Below, piece by piece: positions 24,994 to 34,500 of a DNA stretch of 64,000 nt. The notes beneath the pieces are model-generated. The model worked only from the letters and a program-made list of their open reading frames with translations. It searched no databases and was not told where the DNA came from. A program made the position numbers and the translations under genes. Each line of letters starts with the position of its first letter. The first letter of the stretch is position 1. The stretch comes from Agrobacterium salinitolerans (GTDB taxonomy: Bacteria > Pseudomonadota > Alphaproteobacteria > Rhizobiales > Rhizobiaceae): positions 62,001 to 126,000 of the forward strand of contig NZ_MRDH01000026.1 in assembly GCF_002008225.1 (NCBI RefSeq). Reading direction: 5' to 3'.

Positions 24994-25413
24994 TCAGCCG
25001 CGCTTGCGGCGAAGGCGGATCACCACGTCCACATGGGCGATTTCCATGCCCTCGGGCGCTTCCGGCAGATTGTCGATCTGAAGATTGTTGACGGGAATAT
25101 CGAGAACCTCGTTCTCACCTTCCACGAAGAAGTGATGGTGGTCCGAGACGTTAGTGTCGAAGTAGGTGCGCGCACCTTCGACGGCCAGAACTCGGATAAG
25201 GCCGGCTTCGGTAAACTGGTGCAGCGTGTTGTAGACCGTGGCGAGAGAAACGGGCACGCCAGCGGTGACCGCCTCGTCATGCAGCTCCTCGACCGTCAGG
25301 TGGCGATCACCCTTTGCGAAGAGAAGATCGCCCAAAGCAACGCGCTGGCGCGTGGGCCGCAGCCCCGAGCGCCGCAGCCTCGTTCCGATATCCAATGTGG
25401 CGTCAAATGCCAT
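24994..25413 (-). CDS. irr: Iron response regulator Irr (Fur family)
   Basis: Fur-superfamily regulator that in rhizobia represses haem and iron-storage genes and activates uptake under low iron. The 139-residue protein begins MAFDATLDIGTRLRRSGLRPTRQRVALGDLLF and has the Fur DNA-binding helix VSLATVYNTLHQFTEAGLIRVL and the Irr histidine cluster SDHHHFFVEGENEVLDIP. The N-terminal Cys-Pro haem regulatory motif of Bradyrhizobium Irr is absent, as in other Rhizobiaceae. ATG at 25413 has GGAATGGG upstream; an in-frame TTG at 25428 is less likely. Confidence 0.93.
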   Translation of the reverse strand: MAFDATLDIGTRLRRSGLRPTRQRVALGDLLFAKGDRHLTVEELHDEAVTAGVPVSLATVYNTLHQFTEAGLIRVLAVEGARTYFDTNVSDHHHFFVEGENEVLDIPVNNLQIDNLPEAPEGMEIAHVDVVIRLRRKRG

Positions 25414-25730
25414 GCCATCCCATTCCAAACAGGGGTATGAAACCCGTCAATTGCAATAGCATATATCTTTTGCAGGGATTGCTTTCAATAGTTTCAGCGC
25501 CGCTGCGTGTCGCAAATGGCTGCAAACCGGCCATTCCTGCAAATTTCCTCTGGTTCCAGCCGGATGGTTCCTGTATGCGGACGGCATATTGAGGTAATGA
25601 CTTCGGCAAAGAAGGTTCTGAAGACAAAGAATGGGGGCGAAACCGCCTCTGCCCTTGCAGCGCTTCATTTTGAACCTAACTTGCTCTAGTGAAGTCGTTC
25701 AACACCAGTGATTGGGGAAGTGAAAGCGGT
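25414..25730. promoter_or_regulatory. Divergent irr/fabA intergenic region
   Basis: This 317-bp region must carry promoters for irr (minus) and fabA (plus). A 60-codon plus-strand frame exists inside it but lacks a ribosome binding site and any recognisable feature. I found no clear TTTAGAA-N-TTCTAAA iron control element and no TGA-N9-TCA iron box by eye. Confidence 0.4.
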
Positions 25731-26246
25731 ATGGCAACGAGGCAATCAAGTTACAATTACGAGGAGATCCTGTCCTGCGGTCGCGGCGAATTGTTCGGCC
25801 CGGGAAATGCACAGCTCCCATTGCCCCCCATGCTCATGGTCCATCGCATCACCGAAATTTCCGAAACCGGTGGCGCGTTCGATAAAGGTTTTATCCGCGC
25901 CGAATACGATGTCAGCCCCGACGACTGGTATTTCCCCTGCCATTTCCAGGGCAACCCGATCATGCCGGGCTGCCTCGGCCTTGACGGCATGTGGCAGCTG
26001 ACCGGCTTCTTCCTCGGCTGGCTTGGCGAAGAAGGCCGCGGCATGGCGCTTTCCACCGGCGAAGTGAAATTTAAGGGCATGGTTCGCCCTCACACCAAGC
26101 TCCTGCAATATGGTATTGATTTCAAGCGCGTGATGCGCGGCCGTCTGGTGCTTGGCACCGCCGATGGCTGGCTGAAGGCGGATGGTGAAACCATTTATCA
26201 GGCATCGGATCTGCGGGTCGGCCTGTCCAAGGAAAAGTCTGCCTGA
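25731..26246 (+). CDS. fabA: 3-hydroxydecanoyl-ACP dehydratase/isomerase
   Basis: Dehydrates 3-hydroxyacyl-ACP and isomerises trans-2- to cis-3-decenoyl-ACP, the branch point to unsaturated fatty acids. The 171-residue length matches FabA. The catalytic His lies in [18 protein letters not shown] and the Asp in [15 protein letters not shown]. The chosen ATG gives [23 protein letters not shown], the usual N-terminus. It is first in fabA-fabB-fabI, the arrangement used with divergent irr in several rhizobia. Confidence 0.95.
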   Translation: MATRQSSYNYEEILSCGRGELFGPGNAQLPLPPMLMVHRITEISETGGAFDKGFIRAEYDVSPDDWYFPCHFQGNPIMPGCLGLDGMWQLTGFFLGWLGEEGRGMALSTGEVKFKGMVRPHTKLLQYGIDFKRVMRGRLVLGTADGWLKADGETIYQASDLRVGLSKEKSA

Positions 26247-26322
26247 GGCAGACGAAATAATCGAGACAAACGCCGGACGGCCTTAAGTCGCCCAGCCGAA
26301 ATCTAAAGAAAAGGTCCCTTTG

Positions 26323-27546
26323 ATGAGACGAGTTGTTGTCACCGGCCTCGGTATTGTTTCCTCCATCGGCGGTGATGCCGCTGAGGTCACCGCGTCGCTG
26401 CGCAATGCCAAATCCGGCATTTCTTTTTCGCCGGATTTTGCCGAACACGGTTTCAAGTGCCAGGTCTGGGGCAAGCCGTCTCTGGACCCCACCGATCTGG
26501 TCGATCGTCGCGCCATGCGCTTCCTGTCGCAAGGCGGCGCTTGGAACCACGTCGCCATGAAGCAGGCAATCGCCGATTCCGGTCTCGAGGAGAGCGACAT
26601 CAGCGGCAATGAGCGCACCGGCATCATCATGGGTTCGGGCGGTCCTTCCACCCGCACCATCGTTGAGGCCGCCGATATCACGCTGAAGAACAACAGCCCG
26701 AAGCGCATCGGTCCCTTTGCCGTGCCGAAGGCCATGTCCTCCACCGCTTCGGCCACGCTCGCGACCTGGTTCAAGATCCACGGTGTCAACTACTCCATCT
26801 CTTCGGCCTGCTCCACCTCGGCGCACTGCATCGGCAACGCCGCCGAAATGATCCAGTGGGGCAAGCAGGACGTGATGTTCGCCGGCGGCCACGAGGATCT
26901 CGACTGGTCGATGTCGAACCTTTTCGACGCCATGGGCGCGATGTCGTCCAAATACAACGAAACACCCGACGTCGCCTCGCGCGCCTATGACGTCAACCGC
27001 GACGGCTTCGTCATCGCCGGCGGTGCGGGCGTTCTGGTTCTGGAAGAGCTGGAGCATGCGAAGGCACGCGGTGCAAAAATCTATGCCGAAATTGTCGGTT
27101 ATGGCGCGACCTCGGACGGTTACGACATGGTTGCCCCGTCAGGCGAAGGTGCGATCCGCTGCATGCGGCAGGCGCTTGCCACCGTGAAGGGCGACATTGA
27201 CTACATCAACACCCACGGCACCTCGACGCCGGTCGGCGACAGCAAGGAAATCGGCGCGATCCGCGAAGTTTTCGGCGACAAGATCCCCCACATCCAGTCG
27301 ACCAAGTCTCTCACCGGCCATTCGCTTGGTGCGGCCGGCGTGCAGGAATCGATCTACGGCCTCTTGATGATGCAGGAACGCTTCATCGGCGAGAGCGCGC
27401 ATATTTCCGAGCTCGATCCGGAATTTGCGGGCGTTCCGATCGTTCGCAACCGCATCGACAACGCCAAGATCGACACCATCCTTTCCAATTCCTTCGGCTT
27501 CGGCGGCACCAACGCCACGCTCGTCTTCCAGCGTCATAACGGATAA
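26323..27546 (+). CDS. fabB: 3-oxoacyl-ACP synthase I
   Basis: Condensing enzyme that elongates cis-3-decenoyl-ACP. The 407-residue protein has the Cys-His-His triad: Cys in [13 protein letters not shown], His in [14 protein letters not shown] and His in [12 protein letters not shown], plus the C-terminal [14 protein letters not shown] loop. AAAGAAAAGG lies before the ATG at 26323; a TTG directly upstream is in frame but badly placed. It follows fabA by 76 nt. Confidence 0.95.
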   Translation: MRRVVVTGLGIVSSIGGDAAEVTASLRNAKSGISFSPDFAEHGFKCQVWGKPSLDPTDLVDRRAMRFLSQGGAWNHVAMKQAIADSGLEESDISGNERTGIIMGSGGPSTRTIVEAADITLKNNSPKRIGPFAVPKAMSSTASATLATWFKIHGVNYSISSACSTSAHCIGNAAEMIQWGKQDVMFAGGHEDLDWSMSNLFDAMGAMSSKYNETPDVASRAYDVNRDGFVIAGGAGVLVLEELEHAKARGAKIYAEIVGYGATSDGYDMVAPSGEGAIRCMRQALATVKGDIDYINTHGTSTPVGDSKEIGAIREVFGDKIPHIQSTKSLTGHSLGAAGVQESIYGLLMMQERFIGESAHISELDPEFAGVPIVRNRIDNAKIDTILSNSFGFGGTNATLVFQRHNG

Positions 27547-27552
27547 TTGCCC

Positions 27553-28359
27553 ATGAACGGCATCATGCAGGGTAAACGCGGCCTCATCATGGGCGTCGCA
27601 AACAATCATTCGATCGCCTGGGGTATCTCCAAGGCGCTTGCAGCACAGGGCGCGGAGCTGGCTTTCACCTATCAGGGGGAAGCGCTCGGCAAGCGTGTGA
27701 AACCGCTCGCCGCCGAACTCGGTTCCGATTTCATCGTGCCATGCGATGTCGAGGATATCGCCTCGGTCGACGCCTTGTTCGCGACCATCCGCGAAAAATG
27801 GGGCTCGCTGGATTTCATCGTCCATGCCATCGGCTTTTCCGACAAGAACGAGCTGAAAGGCCTCTACGCGGATACGACGCGCGAGAATTTCAGCCGCACC
27901 ATGGTCATCTCCTGCTTCTCTTTCACGGAAATCGCCAAGCGCGCTGCTGAGTTGATGACCAATGGTGGCTCCATGCTGACGCTGACCTATAATGGTTCGC
28001 AGCGCGTCATTCCGAACTACAATGTCATGGGCGTCGCCAAGGCGGCTCTCGAGGCGTCCGTGCGTTATCTCGCCGCCGATTACGGCCCGCGCGATATCCG
28101 CGTCAACGCCATTTCGGCCGGCCCGGTCCGCACGCTGGCAGGTGCCGGCATCTCGGATGCACGCGCTATCTACGCGTGGAACCAGAAAAATGCACCGCTG
28201 CGGCGGACGGCTGACATCGACGATATCGGCGGATCCGCACTTTATCTGCTGTCCAGCCTGTCGCGCGGCGTGACCGGCGAATGTCATTACGTGGATTGCG
28301 GTTACAATATCACCTCGACACCCACGCTTGAGGTTCTCTCCAAGGCAGACGCGGAATAA
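27553..28359 (+). CDS. fabI: Enoyl-ACP reductase (NADH)
   Basis: Short-chain-dehydrogenase-type enoyl-ACP reductase completing the elongation cycle. The 268-residue protein has the FabI cofactor motif GVANNHSIAWGI near residue 15 and the catalytic pattern TLTYNGSQRVIPNYNVMGVAKAALEA (Tyr-x6-Lys). ISAGPVRTLAGAGI is the substrate-loop region. It starts 6 nt after fabB; an in-frame TTG at 27547 is disregarded. A strong terminator follows. Confidence 0.94.
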   Translation: MNGIMQGKRGLIMGVANNHSIAWGISKALAAQGAELAFTYQGEALGKRVKPLAAELGSDFIVPCDVEDIASVDALFATIREKWGSLDFIVHAIGFSDKNELKGLYADTTRENFSRTMVISCFSFTEIAKRAAELMTNGGSMLTLTYNGSQRVIPNYNVMGVAKAALEASVRYLAADYGPRDIRVNAISAGPVRTLAGAGISDARAIYAWNQKNAPLRRTADIDDIGGSALYLLSSLSRGVTGECHYVDCGYNITSTPTLEVLSKADAE

Positions 28360-28380
28360 GCCTACCTTTCGCAATCAACA

Positions 28381-28406
28381 AAGCCCGGCCCTGTGCCGGG
28401 CTTTTT
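28381..28406 (+). terminator. Rho-independent terminator of fabA-fabB-fabI
   Basis: AAGCCCGGC (28381-28389) pairs with GCCGGGCTT (28395-28403), followed by a T-run to 28406, 21 nt after the fabI stop. Confidence 0.9.
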
Positions 28407-28541
28407 ATGCGTCGTATCGATTTTGGAAATCACTAAAGTATAGTTTATCGAAGTAACTGATTTTAAACATCGGGTGGTTATGGTCCGCAACAAATTCAAC
28501 GGTTGCGCTCGCCGCATATTCTTAGAGATCGATATCGCCTC

Positions 28542-29135
28542 ATGCGACTGGCCAGACTGAAGCCATTGCTGGAAAAATTGGGAGTCTCGCGCGACGGGAC
28601 AGCGGCTATCGAATTCGCGATACTCGCAATACCCTATTTCCTCGTCGTCTTTGCGATCATCGAGACCTTCGTCGCCTTGATGGCGGAACAGGTCGTCGCC
28701 AACGCCACCGAGACCATGGCGCGGCGTTTGCGCACAGGGCAAATCAGCAGCTCGATTTCGAAAGAGGATTTCCGCAAGAGTTTCTGCGACGAAGTTTCAG
28801 TGATGATTACCTGCTCGGATGAGATCGATAAAGAACAGAAGCTCTATATCGACCTTCGCTCCTTTGCCGCCTTCAAGGATATTCCGACCACGATACCGCT
28901 GAAGGCCTATGGCGAATATTACGATCTCGATACCGCTCAATTCGGCTTCACGCCGGGCGGGCCGGAAACCATCAACATGTTGCGTGTCTATTATCGCTGG
29001 CGTGTCGTTGCCGATATCATCCGGCCATATCTCACAAAAATACGTCCGGCCGATGGATCAATGCCCTCACATTTCCTCATCGTCGCGACAAATGCGTTCA
29101 TGAATGAGAAATACATCACAGGCGGGGGCTCATGA
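28542..29135 (+). CDS. TadE-like pseudopilin
   Basis: Small membrane-anchored protein of the TadE/TadG group, used in Flp/Tad pilus systems. The 197-residue protein has SRDGTAAIEFAILAIPYFLVVFAIIETFVAL near residues 28-58, with the Gly-x4-Glu prepilin-peptidase pattern (G before TAAIE) and a hydrophobic helix. No other tad genes lie in the window. I use the ATG at 28542; an upstream in-frame TTG at 28503 is possible. Its stop overlaps the next gene by 4 nt. Confidence 0.8.
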   Translation: MRLARLKPLLEKLGVSRDGTAAIEFAILAIPYFLVVFAIIETFVALMAEQVVANATETMARRLRTGQISSSISKEDFRKSFCDEVSVMITCSDEIDKEQKLYIDLRSFAAFKDIPTTIPLKAYGEYYDLDTAQFGFTPGGPETINMLRVYYRWRVVADIIRPYLTKIRPADGSMPSHFLIVATNAFMNEKYITGGGS

Positions 29136-29725
29136 TGGCAGGGCTGGTGTCCGTTGCGGCAAACGGCAAACGACGCCTGGTGGCGCTCGTTTCACGCTTT
29201 GCCAAAGATCGCCGTGGCGTGGGCGCGGTGGAGTTCGCGATCCTCTTTCCGATATTGCTTGCGCTTTATCTAACCTCTTTCGAATTAACGATCGGATACA
29301 ATACCTACAAGCGGGCAAGCACCGCCGCAGCCTCCATCAATGATCTGATATCGAAAACAGGTTCCGTCGATAAGACCTATCTCACGGGAATGCAGGACGT
29401 CGCAGCCGCCGTGTTTGCGCCCTACAGCACCAAGGGTCTGCAGCTGAAGATCAGCGGCATCAAGATCGACGCGCAAAAACAGGCGAAAATCACCTGGTCC
29501 TGGGATGAGAAAAATCAGAGACCCTATGCGGTGGGTTCACCGGTCACCGTTCCGACGCGCCTGCTGGTGGAAAACAGCTTTCTCATCCACGTCGAACTTT
29601 CCATCCCGCATGAATTGTTGATGTTCATGCCCGACATTGCCTCGTCCGGAGTAAAGTCGATCACGATCGGGCGGGAGTATTTCTTCAAGCAGCGCGACGC
29701 CGAGACCGTCTGCACCAATTGCTGA
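29132..29725 (+). CDS. Second TadE-like pseudopilin
   Basis: A 197-residue partner of the preceding gene, translationally coupled through ATGA. KDRRGVGAVEFAILFPILLALYLTSFELTIGY near residues 26-57 again shows Gly-x4-Glu followed by a hydrophobic helix, then an extracytoplasmic domain ending in two cysteines (ETVCTNC). It is convergent with the diflavin reductase gene. Confidence 0.8.
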   Translation: MMAGLVSVAANGKRRLVALVSRFAKDRRGVGAVEFAILFPILLALYLTSFELTIGYNTYKRASTAAASINDLISKTGSVDKTYLTGMQDVAAAVFAPYSTKGLQLKISGIKIDAQKQAKITWSWDEKNQRPYAVGSPVTVPTRLLVENSFLIHVELSIPHELLMFMPDIASSGVKSITIGREYFFKQRDAETVCTNC

Positions 29726-29764
29726 ACCAATCGGTGCGTCAAGGCGGTCCCGTCATGGCAGTAG

Positions 29765-31534
29765 TCAGTAGACGTCGCGCAGATAACGTTTTTCGCGCTT
29801 CAGCCGGTTCACATACTCGCTTGCCGCCTCGGCGGAGATGCCGGCCTCTTCGCTGACGATGCCACGCAAGGCATCGTCGACATCCTTCGCCATACGGGTC
29901 GCGTCGCCACAGACATAGAAAAAAGCACCCTCTTCAAGCCATTGATAGAGCGCCTTACCGTTCTGCCGCATGCGGGTCTGGACATAGATCTTTTCCGCCT
30001 GATCTCGTGAAAAGGCGAGGTCGAGACGGGTCAGAACGCCATCGCGACTCATGTCGCCAAGCTCGTTCTCATAGACGAAATCCGACTGCCGGTGCTGATC
30101 ACCGAAAAACAGCCAGTTTTTGCCCTTTGCGCCTCTGGCTTGCCGTTCCTGCAAAAATGCCCGGAATGGCGCGATGCCCGTGCCTGGCCCTACCATGATA
30201 ACAGGCGCATCATTGTCCTGCGGCACACGAAACGCCTTGTTCGGCGAGACGAAAATCCCGGCACTCTGCCCGGCCTCCACGCGGTCGGCGAGATAGGTGG
30301 AGCACACGCCCCCACGCTCACGGCCTTCGGCGCGATAACGCACGCTGGCGATGGTCAGATGCACGCTGTTTTTTGCAACCAGCGGGCTGGAGGAGATGGA
30401 ATAGGCGCGATGTTGCAGCGGCTTCAGGAATGTCACGAATTCAGCAACATCAAATAGCGGCTTTTCGCCGAGATTGATGAGGTCGAGAATATCCTTGCTC
30501 CAGAGAAAGGCGGCGAGCTGCTCCCTGTCTCCGTTTGCGAGAATGTGGCTGAGTTCGTCATGCCCCGCCCGCTTGCCGATTTCGGCGACGAGTTCGCGCG
30601 AAGGCGTCGATATCTCGAACCTGTTGAGAAGCGCATCGCCGACCGGACCGTCCAGCCCGGCGATTTGGCGGTCCGCAGCCGCTTCGAAGTGTTGCAGCAG
30701 CGCGCCGACCAGTTTCGGATCGTTCAGGGGCACGACGCCAAGAGCGTCACCCGCCTCATAGTCCAGACCGCTTTCGCCGAGGTCGAATTCGTAGTGGCGA
30801 ATTTCCTTGGACGAGCCGGTACCGGACAGGCGACGATTGACGCTTACTTCAGCCGAATAGGGATTTTTGCGGCTCCAGCCCTGTTTTGCCCGCACGGGCG
30901 GCTCGGCGACATGGGGCATGGTGACAGATGCCGCATTGCCGCCATCGACAGCAACCGCGAGCGGCAGCGTCTCGCCGATCCATGCGGCGGCGGCGTCCTC
31001 GAAGTCGATATCGCAGTCGATACGCGTCTTCATACGCTTGCCACCGAGTTGTTCGAACCGCGTATCGATCAGCTTGCCCGCCTGGCAGAAGCCGTCATAG
31101 CCGGTATCGCCGAGCGCGAGGACGGCAAAATTCATCCCGTCCAGACGCGGCGCGCTGTCAGCGGTGAGCGCTTCCCAGAAAAGCTGAGCATTGTCAGGCA
31201 TTTCACCTTCGCCATATGTCGAGGTGACGACAATGACACGCTTCATGACGCCGAGACCGTCCATCGAGACATCGTCCAACGCCGTCACCACCGGCTGCAT
31301 GCCCTGCGCGCGGGCGGCGGCGGCGATATCCATCGCCAGCGCCTCAGCATTGCCGGTCTGGGTGCCGAAAAGAATATTCAGCATACTGGCCTCGGCATTC
31401 GGAGCGGCCGCAGCAACAGATGTCTCCGTGCCGATGGCTGCACGGGAATGGAGCCCCGCCAGAAAACCGGAAAGCCATGCGCGCTGATCACCGTTGAAGG
31501 GCGCGTCCTCGGGAATATAAGGTATCTTCATCAT
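29765..31534 (-). CDS. CysJ-like NADPH diflavin reductase coupled to a GltB-like gene
   Basis: A 589-residue flavoprotein of the sulfite-reductase-alpha/CPR family. After an N-terminal MKIPYIPEDAPFNGDQRAWL segment come a flavodoxin (FMN) domain (about residues 52-195, LFGTQTGNAEALA and STYGEGEMPDNA), an FAD domain (about 225-420, RAYSISSSP, GGVCSTYL) and an NADPH domain (about 430-589, VGPGTGIAPFRAFLQER, YVCGDATRMAKDVD), ending KRYLRDVY. Its ATG overlaps the GltB-like stop by 4 nt. There is no cysI here, so the electron acceptor may be the GltB-like protein; that is inference. Confidence 0.88.
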   Translation of the reverse strand: MMKIPYIPEDAPFNGDQRAWLSGFLAGLHSRAAIGTETSVAAAAPNAEASMLNILFGTQTGNAEALAMDIAAAARAQGMQPVVTALDDVSMDGLGVMKRVIVVTSTYGEGEMPDNAQLFWEALTADSAPRLDGMNFAVLALGDTGYDGFCQAGKLIDTRFEQLGGKRMKTRIDCDIDFEDAAAAWIGETLPLAVAVDGGNAASVTMPHVAEPPVRAKQGWSRKNPYSAEVSVNRRLSGTGSSKEIRHYEFDLGESGLDYEAGDALGVVPLNDPKLVGALLQHFEAAADRQIAGLDGPVGDALLNRFEISTPSRELVAEIGKRAGHDELSHILANGDREQLAAFLWSKDILDLINLGEKPLFDVAEFVTFLKPLQHRAYSISSSPLVAKNSVHLTIASVRYRAEGRERGGVCSTYLADRVEAGQSAGIFVSPNKAFRVPQDNDAPVIMVGPGTGIAPFRAFLQERQARGAKGKNWLFFGDQHRQSDFVYENELGDMSRDGVLTRLDLAFSRDQAEKIYVQTRMRQNGKALYQWLEEGAFFYVCGDATRMAKDVDDALRGIVSEEAGISAEAASEYVNRLKREKRYLRDVY

Positions 31535-34500
31535 GCTGCCCTATGGCTGGATGCGGTGGCGAGGTCTGGAATGGCGCGGGCTGCGAAAAGCTCCTCGAAG
31601 CCCGGCAGACGGCCGATCTTCTCGATGTTTTTCCGGTTCTGCTGAATGATCCAGCCATAGGTGCCGGGGCTGTCCACCGACAAGGTGTTCCTGCGCGCCA
31701 GCGCCTGCTTGTAATCGTCGAGACGTTTGGCGGCGATCATCACCGCGAGCTGTTCATCGTTATGGTCTGAAAGCGCCTCGCGGGCATATTTCAGCAGCCG
31801 CTGCATCAGCGCATAGTCTTCCGTAAGAATGAGATTGCGCACGGCTTTTTCAATAGCCGGGTCGGAAGGACCCGGCGCCGTCGGCACCCGCTGGAGGGCG
31901 ATGGCCTGCGCCATGCTCAACACCGTGTAGTTATTGAGAAGCGCATACATCTCCTCAGTATCCGTCTCACTATGACCCGGCACCCTTCCGTTCAGGACGG
32001 CCTTGCGGTCGCGATAGGCGAGCTTGAACTTGCGCAGTTGATGGGCGGTAAGCGCGGATGCCAATTCCTCCAGCAGTTCCTTGCGGGGCTTCGCCTTCAG
32101 AATCTCGTCGCTATCCTGATAAAGCAGCAGGGCGCGTGGCATGCCATAGACGAAATTATGCTGTTCGCTTTCCCAGTTTTCCAGAAGCCATACCGCCTTG
32201 GCCGAGCCGGTCTCCGCGACATGCCAGGCCAGAAGCTGGTGCACAGCCTGATGATGGATCGCGGCCTGCTCATCCTCACCGGTGATCGAGCCGAGCAGGA
32301 TGGAATCATGGCTGATCTTCTTCGGCAGATCGCCATAGGGATCATATTGATAAACGAAACCGCCGCTCATGCCGTTGCCGAAACCCTTGCCGAAGCTGCC
32401 AAGGTTCAGCACCGCGCCGTTGGTCATGTATTCGCAGGCGAAATCACCCACGCCTTCGACGACAGCGGTGGCGCCGGAGTTACGCACGGCGAACCGGTCG
32501 CCGGCCTGCCCTTCCACGAAGGTGCGGCCGCCGGTGGCGCCGAACAGTGCAAAATTGCCGACCAGCACATTGCCACCCGCCTCCTGCGAACCGCCACCCG
32601 GCGAACGCACGACGATGGTTCCGCCGCAGGCGCTTTTGCCGACACCGTCATTGCAGGTGCCGGTATGAACCATGACCATGCCGTCATTGCAGAAGGCGCC
32701 GAAGGACTGACCGGCCGAACCCGACGTCTCGATACGCACCGAACCCGCCTCCAGGAACCGGCGGCCACGGCTGTCCCGCTTCACGGCCGGAAGCGCATCC
32801 GCCTCTTCGTCGGAAAGCTCGTGGTTCAGCATGCGTTCAATATCGACGGCGAGCTGGCCGCCGACGCTCTTGTTGCAATTATTCAGGAAGCGATTGCCGC
32901 CCAGCTCGATTTTTTCCCGCTTGCTGTCCATCAGAGCCGAGCGCACGAGTTCGATGAAGGCATCGTCCAGCCCAAAATCCTTTTCCATATAGACAGGGCT
33001 GTCGATCTTCACCTCTTCGACCACGGCAAGCATTGCCCGCAGGTCAAGCTGGCCGACGCTTGCCGGGTGATCGAGGAGGTGAAGAAGATCGGAACGTCCG
33101 CGTGCTTCCCGCAGCGAGCGCAGCCCGAGTGCGGCCAGAATCTCACGCGTTTCATGGGCGATATTCATGAGATATTGCGCCAGCGCGCGCGGATCGCCGT
33201 TGAAAGCCTCCTGATTGGTGGTGAGACCGGCCGGGCACTTGATGTTGCAGTTCTTCGCCATGACGCATTTCAGCATCATCAGCGCCGTCGTGCCGAACTC
33301 GAAACTGTCGCCGCCGAGCAACGCCGATTTTACCACGTCGCTCGCCGTCTGGTGCGCGCCGGAGCAGCGCAGCAGCACCTTGGCGCGAAGACCCGTGGCG
33401 CAAAGCGCCTGATGCACTTCCGCGATACCGATTTCCGCCGCGCGGCCGGTATATTTGAGGCTGGTGACGGCCGCCGCCCCCGTGCCGCCGGTATTGCCGG
33501 CGACATTGATGACATCGGCCCCCGCCTTGGCGACGCCGACCGCGATCGTGCCTATCCCTTCCGACGAGACGAGCTTGACGATGACGCGCACGCGCGCCGC
33601 CTTGGCGTCATGGATGAGCTGAGCCAGATCCTCGATGGAATAGGTATCGTGATGCGGCGGCGGCGAGACAAGCTCGACACCCGGCGTGCCACCGCGTGCG
33701 GCGGCGATTTCCACCGTTACCTTGGGAGACGGCAACTGCCCGCCCTCGCCTGGCTTTGCGCCCTGACCGATCTTGATCTCGATCTCTTCCAGCATCGGAT
33801 CGGCAAGATAACCGGCCCAGACGCCGAAGCGGCCGGAGGCGAACTGCTTGATGCGCGAGGCACGGATAGTGCCGTAGCGGGATATATGTTCGCCGCCCTC
33901 GCCCGAATTCGACATACCGCCGACCATGTTGGTGCCATGGGCAACCGCCTCATGGGCGGCTGCGACCAGCGCGCCGTGACTCATGGCGCCCGATGCCAGC
34001 GTCCTGGTGATCTCGCTCGCCTTTTGCACTGTCTCGAGAGCAATGCTGTCAGGTGCGGTGCGGATCAGCGACAGATAGGTGAAAGCTTCGCCCTTCGCCT
34101 GAACCAGAAGCGCGCCGCCCTCCAGCCAATGGCCGGCAATATCCTCACCGAAACGGTCGAGCAGCGACTGACCGAGTGCGGCAAGCCGGGCAAGGTCGTG
34201 ACCGTGCGGTCCGGTCAATTGCAGCCGGAACGCACCTTCGCCTGCATTTTCGCAGAGCAATCCGCGCACCATGAAGCTGTTGTTGCCACGTCTGGAAAAG
34301 CGCCCCATTTCGCGGCGGAAGTCCTCGGCCGAACCGGCAAAGGTCACATCGGCCGGCAATTCAAGAACATCACGAAGGGCTGCCGGACGGCGGGCCCTTT
34401 CTTCCGCCATCATGCGGGCAAACGCGCGGTAACCGGGCGTTACCTCGAATGCATCGATCGCCTCCGGGGTCAGCCGGTCAAAGCTGTTGTGATAATAGGC

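Noticed and set aside
25507-25689. A 60-codon plus-strand frame in the irr-fabA gap
   Set aside because: No ribosome binding site, no domain, and it lies where the two promoters must be.
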